Shown: positions 1 to 8,748, counted from the stretch's first letter. The stretch: 64,000 nucleotides of DNA from Flavobacterium sp. 5 (GCF_002813295.1 NZ_PHUE01000001.1:1612001-1676000); one strand, 5' to 3'. Numbers and translations are program-made. The notes: generated by a model not told the origin, from the sequence alone.

Positions 1-69
1 ACTATTTACCCACAAAAGCACACAATTAAAGAAATTACAACTTTAAAAAACAAATTTAGTATTCATCCT

Positions 70-1449
70 TTGTTATTAACAGGAATCATGTCAGAACAAG
101 ATCGCACGCAACCCAAATCTGGAAAATCACCTATAATTAATATAAAAAAACCGCAAACTTTTATTCTGTCTAACGGAATGAAAGTATTAGTGGTCGAAAA
201 TCATAAATTACCTCGAGTTACTTTCAATCTAACTCTGGACAATGCACTATTCGCTGAAGGCAATATAAAAGGAGTCGATGAATTGACCAGTAATTTAATT
301 GGAAATGGGAGCAAAAAAATATCAAAAACTGCTTTCAACGAAGAAATAGATTTTTATGGAGCCGATATTCATTTTAGTTCTCACGGAGCAACAGCAAATT
401 CACTTTCAAAATACAGCGGAAGAATCCTTGAATTATTAGCTGAAGGAGCATTACATCCTAATTTTACTCAAGAAGAATTTGACAAAGAAAAAGCTAAATT
501 AATTGAAGGCATGAAAGCCGAGGAAAAAAGCGTTCCGACGATTGCTAATCGAGTGGTCGATGTTTTGACTTTTGGAAAAAACCACCCTTCTGGTGAGTTT
601 ATGACAGAGGCAACATTAAACAACATCACCCTCGCAGATATTGAAACCAATTACCATGATTACTTCGTTCCCGAAAATGCGTATTTAGTAATTGTGGGCG
701 ATGTAAAATACAACAATGTAAAAGTAGCTGTAGAAAAATTATTTGGGACTTGGGAAAAACGATCCATCCCAAAAACATCATACAACGCACCTGAAAATGT
801 TTCGAAACTACAAATCAATTTAGTAGATGTTCCGAATGCTGTTCAATCTGAAATCACTTTGGTCAACACCGTGAATTTAAAAATGAATGATCCTGACTTT
901 TTCCCAGTAGTAATTGCCAACCAGATTCTAGGTGGCGATTTCAATAGTTATTTAAACATGAATTTACGTGAAAAAAACGGCTGGACTTATGGTGCCCGTT
1001 CTAGTATTGGAGCTGGAAAATACACTACAAAATTCTACGCAAAATCTGCCGTAAGAAACGCAGTTACCCATAGTGCTGTTGTTGAATTCATCAAAGAAAT
1101 AAAACGAATAAGAACCGAAAAAGTAACTGAAGAAGTATTAAAAACTGTCAAAGCAGGCTATATCGGAAGATTTGTGATGCAGGTAGAAAAACCACAATCC
1201 GTAGCCCGATATGCATTAAACACAGAGACCGAAAAACTCCCTATTGATTTTTATGAAAAATACATTCAAACTATCAATGCAGTAACTACAGATGATGTCT
1301 TGCGAGTAGCCAACAAATATTTCTTGATAGATAACATCAGAATCGTAGTTGTAGGGAAAGAATCTGAAATTGCATCTGGATTAGAAACATTAGAAATTCC
1401 GATGTTTTATTTTGACAAATATGGAACTCCATTGGAGAAACATGTTTAG
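70..1449 (+). CDS. M16 family peptidase, non-catalytic partner subunit
   Basis: Insulinase/pitrilysin-fold protein, probably the regulatory half of a two-subunit periplasmic M16B peptidase. The zinc-binding HxxEH motif expected near residue 70 is replaced by GVDELTS (68-74), so this chain should be inactive and work with a catalytic partner, usually encoded just upstream (outside the window). The C-terminal half keeps the family pattern NLREKNGWTYGARSS. The start is uncertain: TTG at 70 and ATG at 88 both fall inside what looks like the tail of a signal peptide (LLLTGIM before SEQDRTQP), and the frame stays open to base 1 with no ATG. The true start may be a non-standard codon upstream, or the gene may begin outside the window. 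Family assignment is firm, start is not. Confidence 0.8.
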   Translation: MLLTGIMSEQDRTQPKSGKSPIINIKKPQTFILSNGMKVLVVENHKLPRVTFNLTLDNALFAEGNIKGVDELTSNLIGNGSKKISKTAFNEEIDFYGADIHFSSHGATANSLSKYSGRILELLAEGALHPNFTQEEFDKEKAKLIEGMKAEEKSVPTIANRVVDVLTFGKNHPSGEFMTEATLNNITLADIETNYHDYFVPENAYLVIVGDVKYNNVKVAVEKLFGTWEKRSIPKTSYNAPENVSKLQINLVDVPNAVQSEITLVNTVNLKMNDPDFFPVVIANQILGGDFNSYLNMNLREKNGWTYGARSSIGAGKYTTKFYAKSAVRNAVTHSAVVEFIKEIKRIRTEKVTEEVLKTVKAGYIGRFVMQVEKPQSVARYALNTETEKLPIDFYEKYIQTINAVTTDDVLRVANKYFLIDNIRIVVVGKESEIASGLETLEIPMFYFDKYGTPLEKHV

Positions 1450-1455
1450 AAATTA

Positions 1456-1490
1456 TTTTAGCCATTAGCATTTTGCTTTTGGCTAAAAAA
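1456..1490. terminator. bidirectional terminator between convergent genes
   Basis: TTTTAGCCA and TGGCTAAAA form a stem around a 15-nt loop and are flanked by T-rich and A-rich runs on the two sides. It lies between the M16 stop and the stop of the leftward DMT gene, so it can serve both. Confidence 0.75.
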
Positions 1491-2357
1491 CTATTTCTTG
1501 GCCGATAAATAAACGCCAATTAAGATAATAAAAGCACCAATACACTGAACAGAAGTTAGCACTTCATTATCCAATAATCCCCAAAAAATAGCGACGACAG
1601 GAATCAAATACGTAACCGATGTTGCAAAAACTGGTGATGAAATTTGGATGAGTTTAAAGAAAATCACATTCGCAATTCCAGTTCCTACGATTCCTAAAAT
1701 TAATATGAACCAAAGTGAATGCTGTACTTTTTCGACGTGAACAACTTCAAAAAAATCGGTAAAAAACAAAATCACCAAAGCAGGAAAAAGTAATATTAAA
1801 AAATTGCCTGTAGTAATACTCAAGGAAGTCAAATCTGACAAATATCTTTTAATCAGATTAACGTTTATCGCATAACAAATAGAGGCAATCAAAACTAAAA
1901 TAGCAAAATAATAATTTTGTTCCGGATGATTGACAGCACCATTAAATACTAAAAGCAAACATCCAACAAGCCCTACGATTACTCCCCATATTTGATTTTT
2001 ATGAAAAGTAATTCCAAAAAAAGTAGCACCAATTATCAGAGCATTTAAAGGCGTTAAAGAATTTAAAATAGCAGTTATAGAACTATCAATTTGAGTTTCG
2101 GCAATTGCGAAAAAATAGGCTGGAATAAAAGTCCCAAACAGAGAAGTCAATGCAATAAATTTCCATTGGTGTCTTTGGATTTTAAACAAACTTTTAAAAC
2201 CAATTAAAAACAGAAAAAGTGCCGCAAAAATAATTCGTAAAGAACCCAATTGAAAAGCGGTTAATCCAACTAATCCTTTTTTTATCAATATAAATGAACT
2301 CCCCCAAATTAAAGAAAGAATAAACAAATACATCCACTTCAGCTGCTTTGACACCAT
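1491..2357 (-). CDS. EamA/DMT family transporter
   Basis: Inner-membrane drug/metabolite transporter with two EamA repeats, about ten transmembrane helices in 288 residues, the usual size. The first helix carries the typical signature LIWGSSFILIKKGL, and the second EamA repeat ends in a helix next to a short basic C-terminus (LSAKK). Substrate is unknown; relatives export amino acids or small metabolites. I place the start at the ATG giving MVSKQLKW because relatives begin there; an in-frame ATG lies six codons further upstream. The gene is convergent with the M16 gene and divergent from the metal-binding lipoprotein gene. Confidence 0.85.
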   Translation of the reverse strand: MVSKQLKWMYLFILSLIWGSSFILIKKGLVGLTAFQLGSLRIIFAALFLFLIGFKSLFKIQRHQWKFIALTSLFGTFIPAYFFAIAETQIDSSITAILNSLTPLNALIIGATFFGITFHKNQIWGVIVGLVGCLLLVFNGAVNHPEQNYYFAILVLIASICYAINVNLIKRYLSDLTSLSITTGNFLILLFPALVILFFTDFFEVVHVEKVQHSLWFILILGIVGTGIANVIFFKLIQISSPVFATSVTYLIPVVAIFWGLLDNEVLTSVQCIGAFIILIGVYLSAKK

Positions 2358-2414
2358 AAATCTAATTTTGTACAAAATTGTAATAATTTTAGCAATTACA
2401 GCTTCTTTTTTAAT

Positions 2415-2422
2415 TAATTTTG
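2415..2422 (+). promoter_or_regulatory. candidate -7 promoter element for the HMA lipoprotein gene
   Basis: TAATTTTG matches the Bacteroidota -7 consensus TAnnTTTG, 37 nt before the ATG at 2460. No good -33 TTG was seen at the usual spacing. Confidence 0.5.
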
Positions 2423-2459
2423 CATCAAATAAGTTTAAATCAATTAAAATCTCATCATA

Positions 2460-2840
2460 ATGAATTTCACAAAATCAATCGCAATTATGGCACTTTCCAG
2501 CTTATCGTTAGTGAGTTGCAAAGACAACAAAACTGAAGTAAAAACTGAAACAGCTTCAACAGAAACTACTGCTCCAAAAGTTAAAAAAGAAATTGCAGCT
2601 GCAAACCTTCAAACTGCAAGCTTCACTATCGAAGGAATGACTTGCGCCATAGGTTGTGCAGCAACAATTCAAAAAGAATTAACAGCTTTAGACGGAGTAC
2701 AAACCGCCAAAGTAGATTTTGACAAAAAACTGGCTACTGTAACATTTGACAAAACAATTCAAACTCCAGAAAGTTTAACTAAAATTGTTCAAGCTACAGG
2801 AGACGGAAAAACATATAAAGTGAGTAATATGAAGTCTTAA
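2460..2840 (+). CDS. heavy-metal-associated (HMA) domain lipoprotein
   Basis: A 126-residue lipoprotein: signal peptide with lipobox ending at Cys20 (SLVSC), a Thr/Lys/Glu-rich linker (22-48), then one HMA ferredoxin-like domain (51-120). The metal site reads GMTCAIGC, with Cys62 and Cys66. Spacing is therefore C-x3-C rather than the C-x2-C of CopZ and P-type ATPase domains; I recall this variant from other Bacteroidota proteins. A periplasmic or outer-membrane-anchored copper or other soft-metal binding role is inferred. The gene stands alone with its own promoter and terminator. Confidence 0.85.
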   Translation: MNFTKSIAIMALSSLSLVSCKDNKTEVKTETASTETTAPKVKKEIAAANLQTASFTIEGMTCAIGCAATIQKELTALDGVQTAKVDFDKKLATVTFDKTIQTPESLTKIVQATGDGKTYKVSNMKS

Positions 2841-2891
2841 TTGACTAAATTGTTGAGACAAATTACTTCAATTTTCACAATTCAATTATAA

Positions 2892-2930
2892 AAAAAGCCA
2901 AAAGCTGAATTCTTAGCTTTTGGCTTTTTT
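2892..2930 (+). terminator. Rho-independent terminator
   Basis: AAGCCAAAAGCT and AGCTTTTGGCTT form a 12-bp stem with an 8-nt loop followed by T6. It ends the HMA lipoprotein gene, and the A-run on the left could also serve gldD from the other side. Confidence 0.85.
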
Positions 2931-2972
2931 GTTGCTTTATTTCGAATAAAAAAACTGTGACCTATTTATAGT

Positions 2973-2998
2973 GAGATTGCTTCGTTCCTCGCAATGAC
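2973..2998 (+). repeat. dispersed palindromic repeat, family A, copy 1
   Basis: The stretch holds a small hairpin, ATTGC / GCAAT, around TTCGTTCCTC. Near-identical copies lie at 10996-11021 (inverted) and 40633-40659, always between genes. This suggests a REP-like element rather than a regulatory site of one gene. Confidence 0.7.
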
Positions 2999-3044
2999 TT
3001 TGATTTCAAACTGAAAACTATATTCTTCAAACTGCAACATAAAA

Positions 3045-3608
3045 CTATTTCCACTTCAAAGTTTCCATCAAACGCTGCATATCATTTTTCACATAACTTG
3101 CTGCTGGCATAATAGAATCAAAATTAGGCTTAGTATAAAAATAAACTGAACCAGTAACAAAATGTTTAACGCTATCAGTAGCGTAAAATTGAGAGTTGGT
3201 TGCCGCATTTCCGTCTACCTGATAAAACATCCCATATACTTTTTTATCTGGGTTTATAAATGGCTGTTCCAATATATCATCCGCTTTTATAACATGCTCA
3301 TATGTCAATTTTTGAGCATCTCTTAACAACTTATTTATATTTCCATTTACTGATTTGTATGTAATATATATTGTCGCTTTCATCTTTGGATACGTAATTG
3401 AATATCCGCAACCTTTATCTTCTTTTACAATCGCTTTGGAGTTCACATCAAATTCAAATGGACAATTACTTTTAAAACCAATATATTCGGCTTCTGGATA
3501 ATCTAGTCGCAAATAACTGGAAGGTTTAGGTAAAACATCATTTTTACACCCTACTACAGATAAGAAGAATGCAAAAAACACAACTAGAACGGTAATTTTT
3601 TTAAGCAT
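3045..3608 (-). CDS. gldD: gliding motility lipoprotein GldD
   Basis: GldD is needed for Flavobacterium gliding and chitin use and is associated with the type IX secretion/gliding machinery. The 187-residue product has a signal peptide with lipobox ending at Cys21 (SVVGC), then the family pattern PKPSSYLRLDYPEAEY and a conserved C-terminus ending METLKWK. It starts 8 nt after gldE stops, in the order ssb-gldE-gldD known from F. johnsoniae, so co-transcription is expected. Assignment rests on sequence pattern plus context. Confidence 0.93.
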   Translation of the reverse strand: MLKKITVLVVFFAFFLSVVGCKNDVLPKPSSYLRLDYPEAEYIGFKSNCPFEFDVNSKAIVKEDKGCGYSITYPKMKATIYITYKSVNGNINKLLRDAQKLTYEHVIKADDILEQPFINPDKKVYGMFYQVDGNAATNSQFYATDSVKHFVTGSVYFYTKPNFDSIMPAASYVKNDMQRLMETLKWK

Positions 3609-3616
3609 TTTGTATT

Positions 3617-4912
3617 TTATTCAATCGTTACTTTAATTTGTTTGACACGTTTTTGATCTACAGATTCGATGACAAACGTACAGTTTTCAAAAACTATTTT
3701 CTGCCCTTTTTTAGGGAAATTACCCAACAGCTCCAAAATAAATCCTGCTAACGTTTCAGCTTCGCCTTTTTTCTCCTCGAATAAATCTTCATCAACATCA
3801 ATAATTCTATAGAAATCTTTTAGATTTATTTTACCTTCAAAAATATAATTTCTATCATCAATTTGAGAAAAATTAACAGGCGCATCATCAAATTCATCAC
3901 TTATATCACCAACTATCTCTTCTATAACATCTTCCAATGAAACCAATCCAGATGTTCCTCCGTATTCATCAACAACAACTGCCAAATGGCTTTTCATACT
4001 TTGAAAATCTTTGAGCAAATTATCTAATTTTTTATTTTCTGGAACAAAAAAGGGCTCTCTTAATAAAGTTATCCAATCAAATTCTACATCATTAATATAA
4101 GGAAGTAAATCTTTAACAAACAAAACGCCTTCAATTTGATCTATATTATCGCGATATACAGGAATTCTCGAAAATCCTTTTTCAATAATTTTAGGGTAAA
4201 TTGACGCAAAAGACTCCGTAATTTCCAAAGCAAAAACATCAATTCTCGGACTCATTACTTGTTTAGTATCAGTATTACCGAAAGAAACAATTCCTTCCAA
4301 TAACTTTTGTTCATCGGTTGAAGTTTCATCTGTAGCAGTTAATTCCAAAGCCTGTGAAAGCTGATCTACAGAGAAATTTGTTTTTTGTTTACCCAATTTA
4401 TTTTGCAAAAATAATGTAACAGAACGCATAGGTATACTTACAGGCGATAAAACCTTATCTAATCCAGAAACAGGATAGGCAATCAATTGAGCAAATTTCA
4501 CATTGTTTCTGCTGGCATATACTTTTGGTAAAACTTCACCAAAAAGTAATAATAGAAAAGTCACTAAAATCACTTCGATTATGAATTTTAAAACAGGAGA
4601 ATTTATGGCTGCAAAAATATCTTTCCCAACAAAAGAGAATAAAATTACCACGCCGATATTAATGAAATTATTAGCGACAAGTAATGTTGCTAAAAGTTTT
4701 TTTGGTTTTTCTAAAAGCCTTGCTATAATTTTTCCTTTTGAATTATTTTCTAAAAGAGAATCTTCTAAATCTTTTTGTGATAAGGAAAACAAAGCTACTT
4801 CGGCGCCTGAAACTATTGCGGAAAAAAACAACAAAATAATAATTCCGATAAAACCGAATATTAAAGTAAAATCAACTTGAGAAGCAATCTCTAAACTGGG
4901 CTCTGGGTCCAA
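3617..4912 (-). CDS. gldE: gliding motility-associated protein GldE (CNNM/CorC-like)
   Basis: Integral membrane protein of the CNNM/HlyC-CorC family that partners with GldD; in F. johnsoniae extra GldE partly compensates for GldD mutations (established literature). The N-terminal DUF21 region (about 15-150) has four hydrophobic segments. A CBS-domain pair follows (about 215-335; note VVVDEYGGTSGLVSLEDV, the usual second-CBS pattern), then a C-terminal transporter-associated domain (about 350-431). Length 431 is normal. It sits 23 nt after ssb and 8 nt before gldD. Confidence 0.92.
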   Translation of the reverse strand: MDPEPSLEIASQVDFTLIFGFIGIIILLFFSAIVSGAEVALFSLSQKDLEDSLLENNSKGKIIARLLEKPKKLLATLLVANNFINIGVVILFSFVGKDIFAAINSPVLKFIIEVILVTFLLLLFGEVLPKVYASRNNVKFAQLIAYPVSGLDKVLSPVSIPMRSVTLFLQNKLGKQKTNFSVDQLSQALELTATDETSTDEQKLLEGIVSFGNTDTKQVMSPRIDVFALEITESFASIYPKIIEKGFSRIPVYRDNIDQIEGVLFVKDLLPYINDVEFDWITLLREPFFVPENKKLDNLLKDFQSMKSHLAVVVDEYGGTSGLVSLEDVIEEIVGDISDEFDDAPVNFSQIDDRNYIFEGKINLKDFYRIIDVDEDLFEEKKGEAETLAGFILELLGNFPKKGQKIVFENCTFVIESVDQKRVKQIKVTIE

Positions 4913-4935
4913 ATTTGTAAAAATTAGTTAAACAA

Positions 4936-5376
4936 TTAAAACGGCAAGTCATTGATTGGCAAGTCGTTATTTTGAGGGTCAAAGTTAGTGTTTTTTGTGG
5001 ATTCCGAAGAATTTAATATCTTATTACTTTCCGCATCTTTTTTGGTAGTCAAAAAAGTAAACTCGGTTACTTGGATTTCCATAGTATGCTTTGTTGAACC
5101 ATCTTCTGCTTGCCATTGTCTTGATTTAATACGCCCTTCCACATATATCTTATCTCCTTTTGAAAGATACTTTTCACAAATTTCGGCGGCTTTATTACGC
5201 ACTACCAAATTATGCCATTCTGTAGAAACAATTTTTTCGTTAGTCGTTTTATTGATATAAACTTCATTTGTAGCCAATTGAAATCTCCCAATGCAGTTTC
5301 CTCCTTCGAAATAATGCATCTTAACATCCTCGCCAAGATGACCTATAAGCATCACTTTGTTTAATGATCCATTCAT
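4936..5376 (-). CDS. ssb: single-stranded DNA-binding protein
   Basis: Replication/repair SSB with one OB fold (about 1-108; MNGSLNKVMLIGHLGEDV is the classical N-terminus), a polar disordered tail, and the acidic C-terminal tip DLPINDLPF that docks partner proteins. The 146-residue length is normal. It leads the ssb-gldE-gldD operon. In F. johnsoniae ssb lies next to mutY; here two extra genes separate them. Confidence 0.93.
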   Translation of the reverse strand: MNGSLNKVMLIGHLGEDVKMHYFEGGNCIGRFQLATNEVYINKTTNEKIVSTEWHNLVVRNKAAEICEKYLSKGDKIYVEGRIKSRQWQAEDGSTKHTMEIQVTEFTFLTTKKDAESNKILNSSESTKNTNFDPQNNDLPINDLPF

Positions 5377-5395
5377 GATTGTGTGGTATTTCTAT

Positions 5396-5403
5396 CAAAG
5401 GTA
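5396..5403 (-). promoter_or_regulatory. candidate -7 promoter element for ssb-gldE-gldD
   Basis: The minus strand reads TACCTTTG (TAnnTTTG) 19 nt before the ssb ATG, giving a short leader. No -33 TTG was seen at normal spacing. Confidence 0.55.
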
Positions 5404-5491
5404 CATTATTTTTTGAAATCTGCTTTTATTGGATTTAGCAAATATATTCCACAAGAAATCAACTTCATCTCAAACTATTCAACTTTACTAC

Positions 5492-6661
5492 TTATCTTTT
5501 TTTAATCAAAATCCAAACTTGCTCATTAAAATTGACCTTATTGATTCCTGTTAATTTCTCCAATACTTTAAAATAGTTATCATTACCTTTTTCGTATTTC
5601 CCACAACTTAGTAATTCAACAACAGCAGGAAATCCTTTTTCTTTTTCAATTTTTTCAACGATTAAAGCGTTGATTAAGTAACTCACGATTAAATGTTTCT
5701 CTTTGCTTTCACCAAAATTATAAAATCCATCATACAAACTAAGCCAATCAGATTTGGGATTCGAAGCTACTTTCTCTTTGAATGTTTTAAGAATTTGTTC
5801 CCAACTAATCCCCCAACTTCCACCATATAAATAAGCACAACCTTCATCAACAGGTTTATTAATTAGATTTTTTTGAATTGCATTTCTCGCTCTTTCATGC
5901 CACAAATCGTGGGGATCAAAACTATTAAAATTGGTGTTATATGTTCCGTTAACCAATAAAGTAGTTCGATTTTCAATGGCATTAATAGTACCAACAGAAT
6001 GCCCATTATACTCTAACTTATACAACACACCAATATTTTGCATCACTTCTAGCATGTCATTACAACCATACCAAACAATGCTATTTTCTGGTGCATTTAG
6101 CTTTTTATCAAATAAAGCTACATCCTTAACATAGTCTGTAGCGACTTTTGTATTTAATTCTTTTTTAAAATAAAAAATACTGTTTCCTATTTTTTTGGTT
6201 TGCCAAGAAAGTGTATTCCGTTTCAAAGGCGATAAAAAATAAAACTTATCATCCTTATATTTGGCCAATATCTCAAAGCTGGCAACCAAGATTGGCATGT
6301 TTTCATTTATACCTATATATGATAGCTGAATTATAAAATTACTTTTATCGATTTGCACGATATTATTCAAGTAGCTTTTGTAGAAATTATCATCTTTGAA
6401 TTTTGCACTTTTCTCAATTCCTTTCATTTCATCCAAAAGAATAGAAGTTTCCAGCAAATCTTCTTTCAAAACAAAAATATTCTCTTTGTTTGGACTTTCT
6501 TTTTGTATCAAAAAACCATTTAAAGATTTTATAAGATGACTGGCTACCAAAGTATCTTTTGGCAAAATTACATTTGCAGGAACTATTAAAGGGCTGGTTT
6601 GAGCAAATGAAAGAGTCGAAATAAGAAGTAATCTGATTATTAGGAATTGTTTTGATTTCAT
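5492..6661 (-). CDS. secreted protein with a gluzincin-like HDxxH...E motif, possible metallopeptidase
   Basis: No named family recognised. A signal peptide (MKSKQFLIIRLLL...SFAQ) supports the ATG at 6661 over one nine codons upstream. Near residue 251 it has HDLWH, a variant of the zinc-binding HExxH, and Glu273 in VDEG lies 18 residues after the second His, the arrangement of the third ligand in gluzincins. Asp replacing the catalytic Glu suggests weak activity or a degenerate enzyme, though the pattern may be chance. The following GGSWGISWEQILKTF resembles the helical stretch after the active site in peptidase-MA-like proteins. It follows the TPR gene by 36 nt and probably shares its transcript. 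Confidence 0.55.
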   Translation of the reverse strand: MKSKQFLIIRLLLISTLSFAQTSPLIVPANVILPKDTLVASHLIKSLNGFLIQKESPNKENIFVLKEDLLETSILLDEMKGIEKSAKFKDDNFYKSYLNNIVQIDKSNFIIQLSYIGINENMPILVASFEILAKYKDDKFYFLSPLKRNTLSWQTKKIGNSIFYFKKELNTKVATDYVKDVALFDKKLNAPENSIVWYGCNDMLEVMQNIGVLYKLEYNGHSVGTINAIENRTTLLVNGTYNTNFNSFDPHDLWHERARNAIQKNLINKPVDEGCAYLYGGSWGISWEQILKTFKEKVASNPKSDWLSLYDGFYNFGESKEKHLIVSYLINALIVEKIEKEKGFPAVVELLSCGKYEKGNDNYFKVLEKLTGINKVNFNEQVWILIKKR

Positions 6662-6697
6662 ATTTTGTTTATTATTAACATTCAACATAATATAGTT

Positions 6698-7501
6698 TTA
6701 AGACTTCCACCGCACTTGATAAGGATAAGTTTCATAAACAACATTATCTTCATTAATAGTATAACCCGATTTCCCGTCTTGTTTTGCTTCTTCATATAAT
6801 TTTTTAGCTTCTTCTTTTTTATCCAAACGAACTAAACAAATCACTTTATAAAATTTCGCATCCGATAAATTAGGATATAGTTTTAATGCTTTATCAAAAA
6901 CAATAATAGCTTCTTCCCACTTTTTTAGTTCATATTTTGAAACTCCATAATAAAATAAAGCCGTAGGATGTTCTAATCCTTGTCGGTTTCTGAAAATATC
7001 ATCATTATAATCTTTAAAAAGTTTTTCGGCTTTAGAAAATTCATTGAGTTGCAAATAACACAACCCAATATAAAAATTATAGGTATGATCCATTACATAA
7101 TTATTTCCAAACTTTTTAATACAATCCTCAAAATCTAAAATGGATTCTTTATAGGTTTTAACAAAAATACATTTAATAAAAGCTCGGTATGCTTGATGTT
7201 TTTCAGGATTTAATTCTACAGCTTTATCTAAATACACCATACCAATTTCATATTTTCTGGCTTTAAAATAAGGCATTGCTTTTTGTTGCCATAAGTAAGA
7301 TATCGTACTGTCTTTTTTTAAACCGGTATCTAGACAATGTTGCCATTCTGACATTTCATAAGTGTAACTGTGCTTTTCGGCACAATTGGTAACGAATTCT
7401 TCTATTATAGCTTCTTGATTTTTCTTAATTGTTTCAGGATTAATTTGTGCAAATGTCAACATTCCAAAATGAAGACTTAGTAAGAGGAAGATTTTTTTCA
7501 A
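6698..7501 (-). CDS. secreted TPR-repeat protein
   Basis: A 267-residue exported protein: signal peptide (MKKIFLLLSLHFGMLTFAQ), then helical pairs with TPR features, for example AMPYFKARKYEIGMVYLDKA, FYIGLCYLQLNEFSKAEKLF and ALFYYGVSKYELKKWEEAII. TPR arrays are protein-interaction scaffolds; the partner is unknown, though the protein encoded just downstream is a natural candidate. Neither gene is part of the ssb-mutY neighbourhood as I know it from F. johnsoniae. Confidence 0.75.
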   Translation of the reverse strand: MKKIFLLLSLHFGMLTFAQINPETIKKNQEAIIEEFVTNCAEKHSYTYEMSEWQHCLDTGLKKDSTISYLWQQKAMPYFKARKYEIGMVYLDKAVELNPEKHQAYRAFIKCIFVKTYKESILDFEDCIKKFGNNYVMDHTYNFYIGLCYLQLNEFSKAEKLFKDYNDDIFRNRQGLEHPTALFYYGVSKYELKKWEEAIIVFDKALKLYPNLSDAKFYKVICLVRLDKKEEAKKLYEEAKQDGKSGYTINEDNVVYETYPYQVRWKS

Positions 7502-7553
7502 TGTGATGATTTTTATTTTTGAAAGATAGAAAAATCTTACCTGTAAATCAAAA

Positions 7554-7561
7554 CAAATATA
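7554..7561 (-). promoter_or_regulatory. candidate -7 promoter element for the TPR/peptidase-like pair
   Basis: The minus strand reads TATATTTG, 52 nt before the TPR ATG, in the short gap after mutY. It suggests the pair is transcribed independently of mutY. Confidence 0.55.
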
Positions 7562-7577
7562 TTCTTACTACTTTACT

Positions 7578-8615
7578 TTATAATTTCTCTTCAATAAAAT
7601 TATGAATTACTATTGGAAACGGAAATGTTTTGACGGTCTTGAGATCAATTCCCTTTTCAAGAGTTCCTTTTAAACTCGCTTTCCAAAACTTGATATGCAA
7701 ATGTTGGTGCGAAAGTTTATGAATTATACTTTCGGAATTATATTCTAGCAAGCTCATAACTTTATTTCCATCAGGAAATAAATTCTGAATCTGGGGAGCA
7801 ATTATCTCAAAATCTTCTACTTTCTCCGTCTCTATCAAAGGAAATTCATATAAATTATGCCAGATTCCTTTGGCTGTACGCTTTTGGATTAAGGTGTTTT
7901 CCTTATCGTCTATACCTATTATATAATTAAAGTAGCGATTTCGAACTTTTGTCTTCTTAGACTTCACTGGTAACTGATCAACAATTCCTTTTTCCAAAGC
8001 AACACAACTATCATTAAAAACACAAATACTGCAATCTGGATTTTTGGGAACACATTGTAGCGCACCAAATTCCATTATAGCCTGATTGAATTGTGCCGGA
8101 TTGTCTTTTGGCATGAGCTCAAAAGCTAAAGCAGCAAATTCTTTCTTGGCGCTGGCTTGAGCAATATCAGTTTTTATATCAAAATAACGTGAAAGTACTC
8201 GAAATACATTTCCATCGACAACGGGAACGCATTCATTATAAGAGAACGAAGCTATAGCTGCCGCAGTATATTCGCCAATTCCTTTTAGTTTTAACAGATC
8301 TGAATAATTATCTGGGAAAACACCTCCCATTTCTTGAGCTACAATTTGCGCCGTTTTATGCAAATTTCGAGCACGGGAATAATACCCTAATCCTTGCCAA
8401 AGTTTCAAAACTTGTTCTTCATGTGCATTTGCTAAATCAAAAACAGTTGGAAAAGTTGTCGTAAAAGACAAAAAATAAGGCATTCCTTGCGCAACTCTTG
8501 TCTGTTGTAACATAATTTCTGAGAGCCAAATTGGGTAAGGATTGGTTGTTTTTCGCCATGGTAAATCCCGCTTATTCTGCAAGTACCAATCAATTAGCGT
8601 GTTAGAGAATTTCAT
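7578..8615 (-). CDS. mutY: A/G-specific adenine DNA glycosylase
   Basis: Base-excision repair enzyme removing adenine opposite 8-oxoguanine. Visible features: catalytic Glu33 in SEIMLQQTR, the helix-hairpin-helix LKGIGEYTAAAI (108-121), catalytic Asp134 in PVVDGNVFRV, the [4Fe-4S] cluster C188-x6-C195-x2-C198-x5-C204, and a C-terminal NUDIX-like domain (about 225-345) that reads the oxidised base. Length 345 is normal. It is transcribed away from HU. Confidence 0.95.
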   Translation of the reverse strand: MKFSNTLIDWYLQNKRDLPWRKTTNPYPIWLSEIMLQQTRVAQGMPYFLSFTTTFPTVFDLANAHEEQVLKLWQGLGYYSRARNLHKTAQIVAQEMGGVFPDNYSDLLKLKGIGEYTAAAIASFSYNECVPVVDGNVFRVLSRYFDIKTDIAQASAKKEFAALAFELMPKDNPAQFNQAIMEFGALQCVPKNPDCSICVFNDSCVALEKGIVDQLPVKSKKTKVRNRYFNYIIGIDDKENTLIQKRTAKGIWHNLYEFPLIETEKVEDFEIIAPQIQNLFPDGNKVMSLLEYNSESIIHKLSHQHLHIKFWKASLKGTLEKGIDLKTVKTFPFPIVIHNFIEEKL

Positions 8616-8632
8616 CTTAATATTTTAGAAAA

Positions 8633-8640
8633 CAAAAGTA
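8633..8640 (-). promoter_or_regulatory. candidate -7 promoter element for mutY
   Basis: The minus strand reads TACTTTTG (TAnnTTTG), 17 nt before the mutY ATG. Confidence 0.5.
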
Positions 8641-8673
8641 AATGTTTATGTAATTAAATTTTAACGATTTAGG

Positions 8674-8705
8674 TTGATTAATTGTTTTTTAAATTCATAT
8701 ATTTG
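8674..8705 (+). promoter_or_regulatory. promoter of the HU gene (-33 TTG and -7 TATATTTG)
   Basis: TTG at 8674-8676 and TATATTTG at 8698-8705 are 21 nt apart, inside the known Bacteroidota window. The ATG follows at 8749 after AAAGGAAAGAAA, a purine-rich but not clearly SD-type leader. This is the best-formed promoter in the window. Confidence 0.75.
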
Positions 8706-8748
8706 CACACTCAAAAAAATTATTACAACATAATAAAAAGGAAAGAAA

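Noticed and set aside
4503..4880. 125-codon plus-strand frame opposite gldE
   Set aside because: Antisense of the well-supported gldE; Lys/Ser/Thr-rich composition is typical of a reverse-frame shadow.
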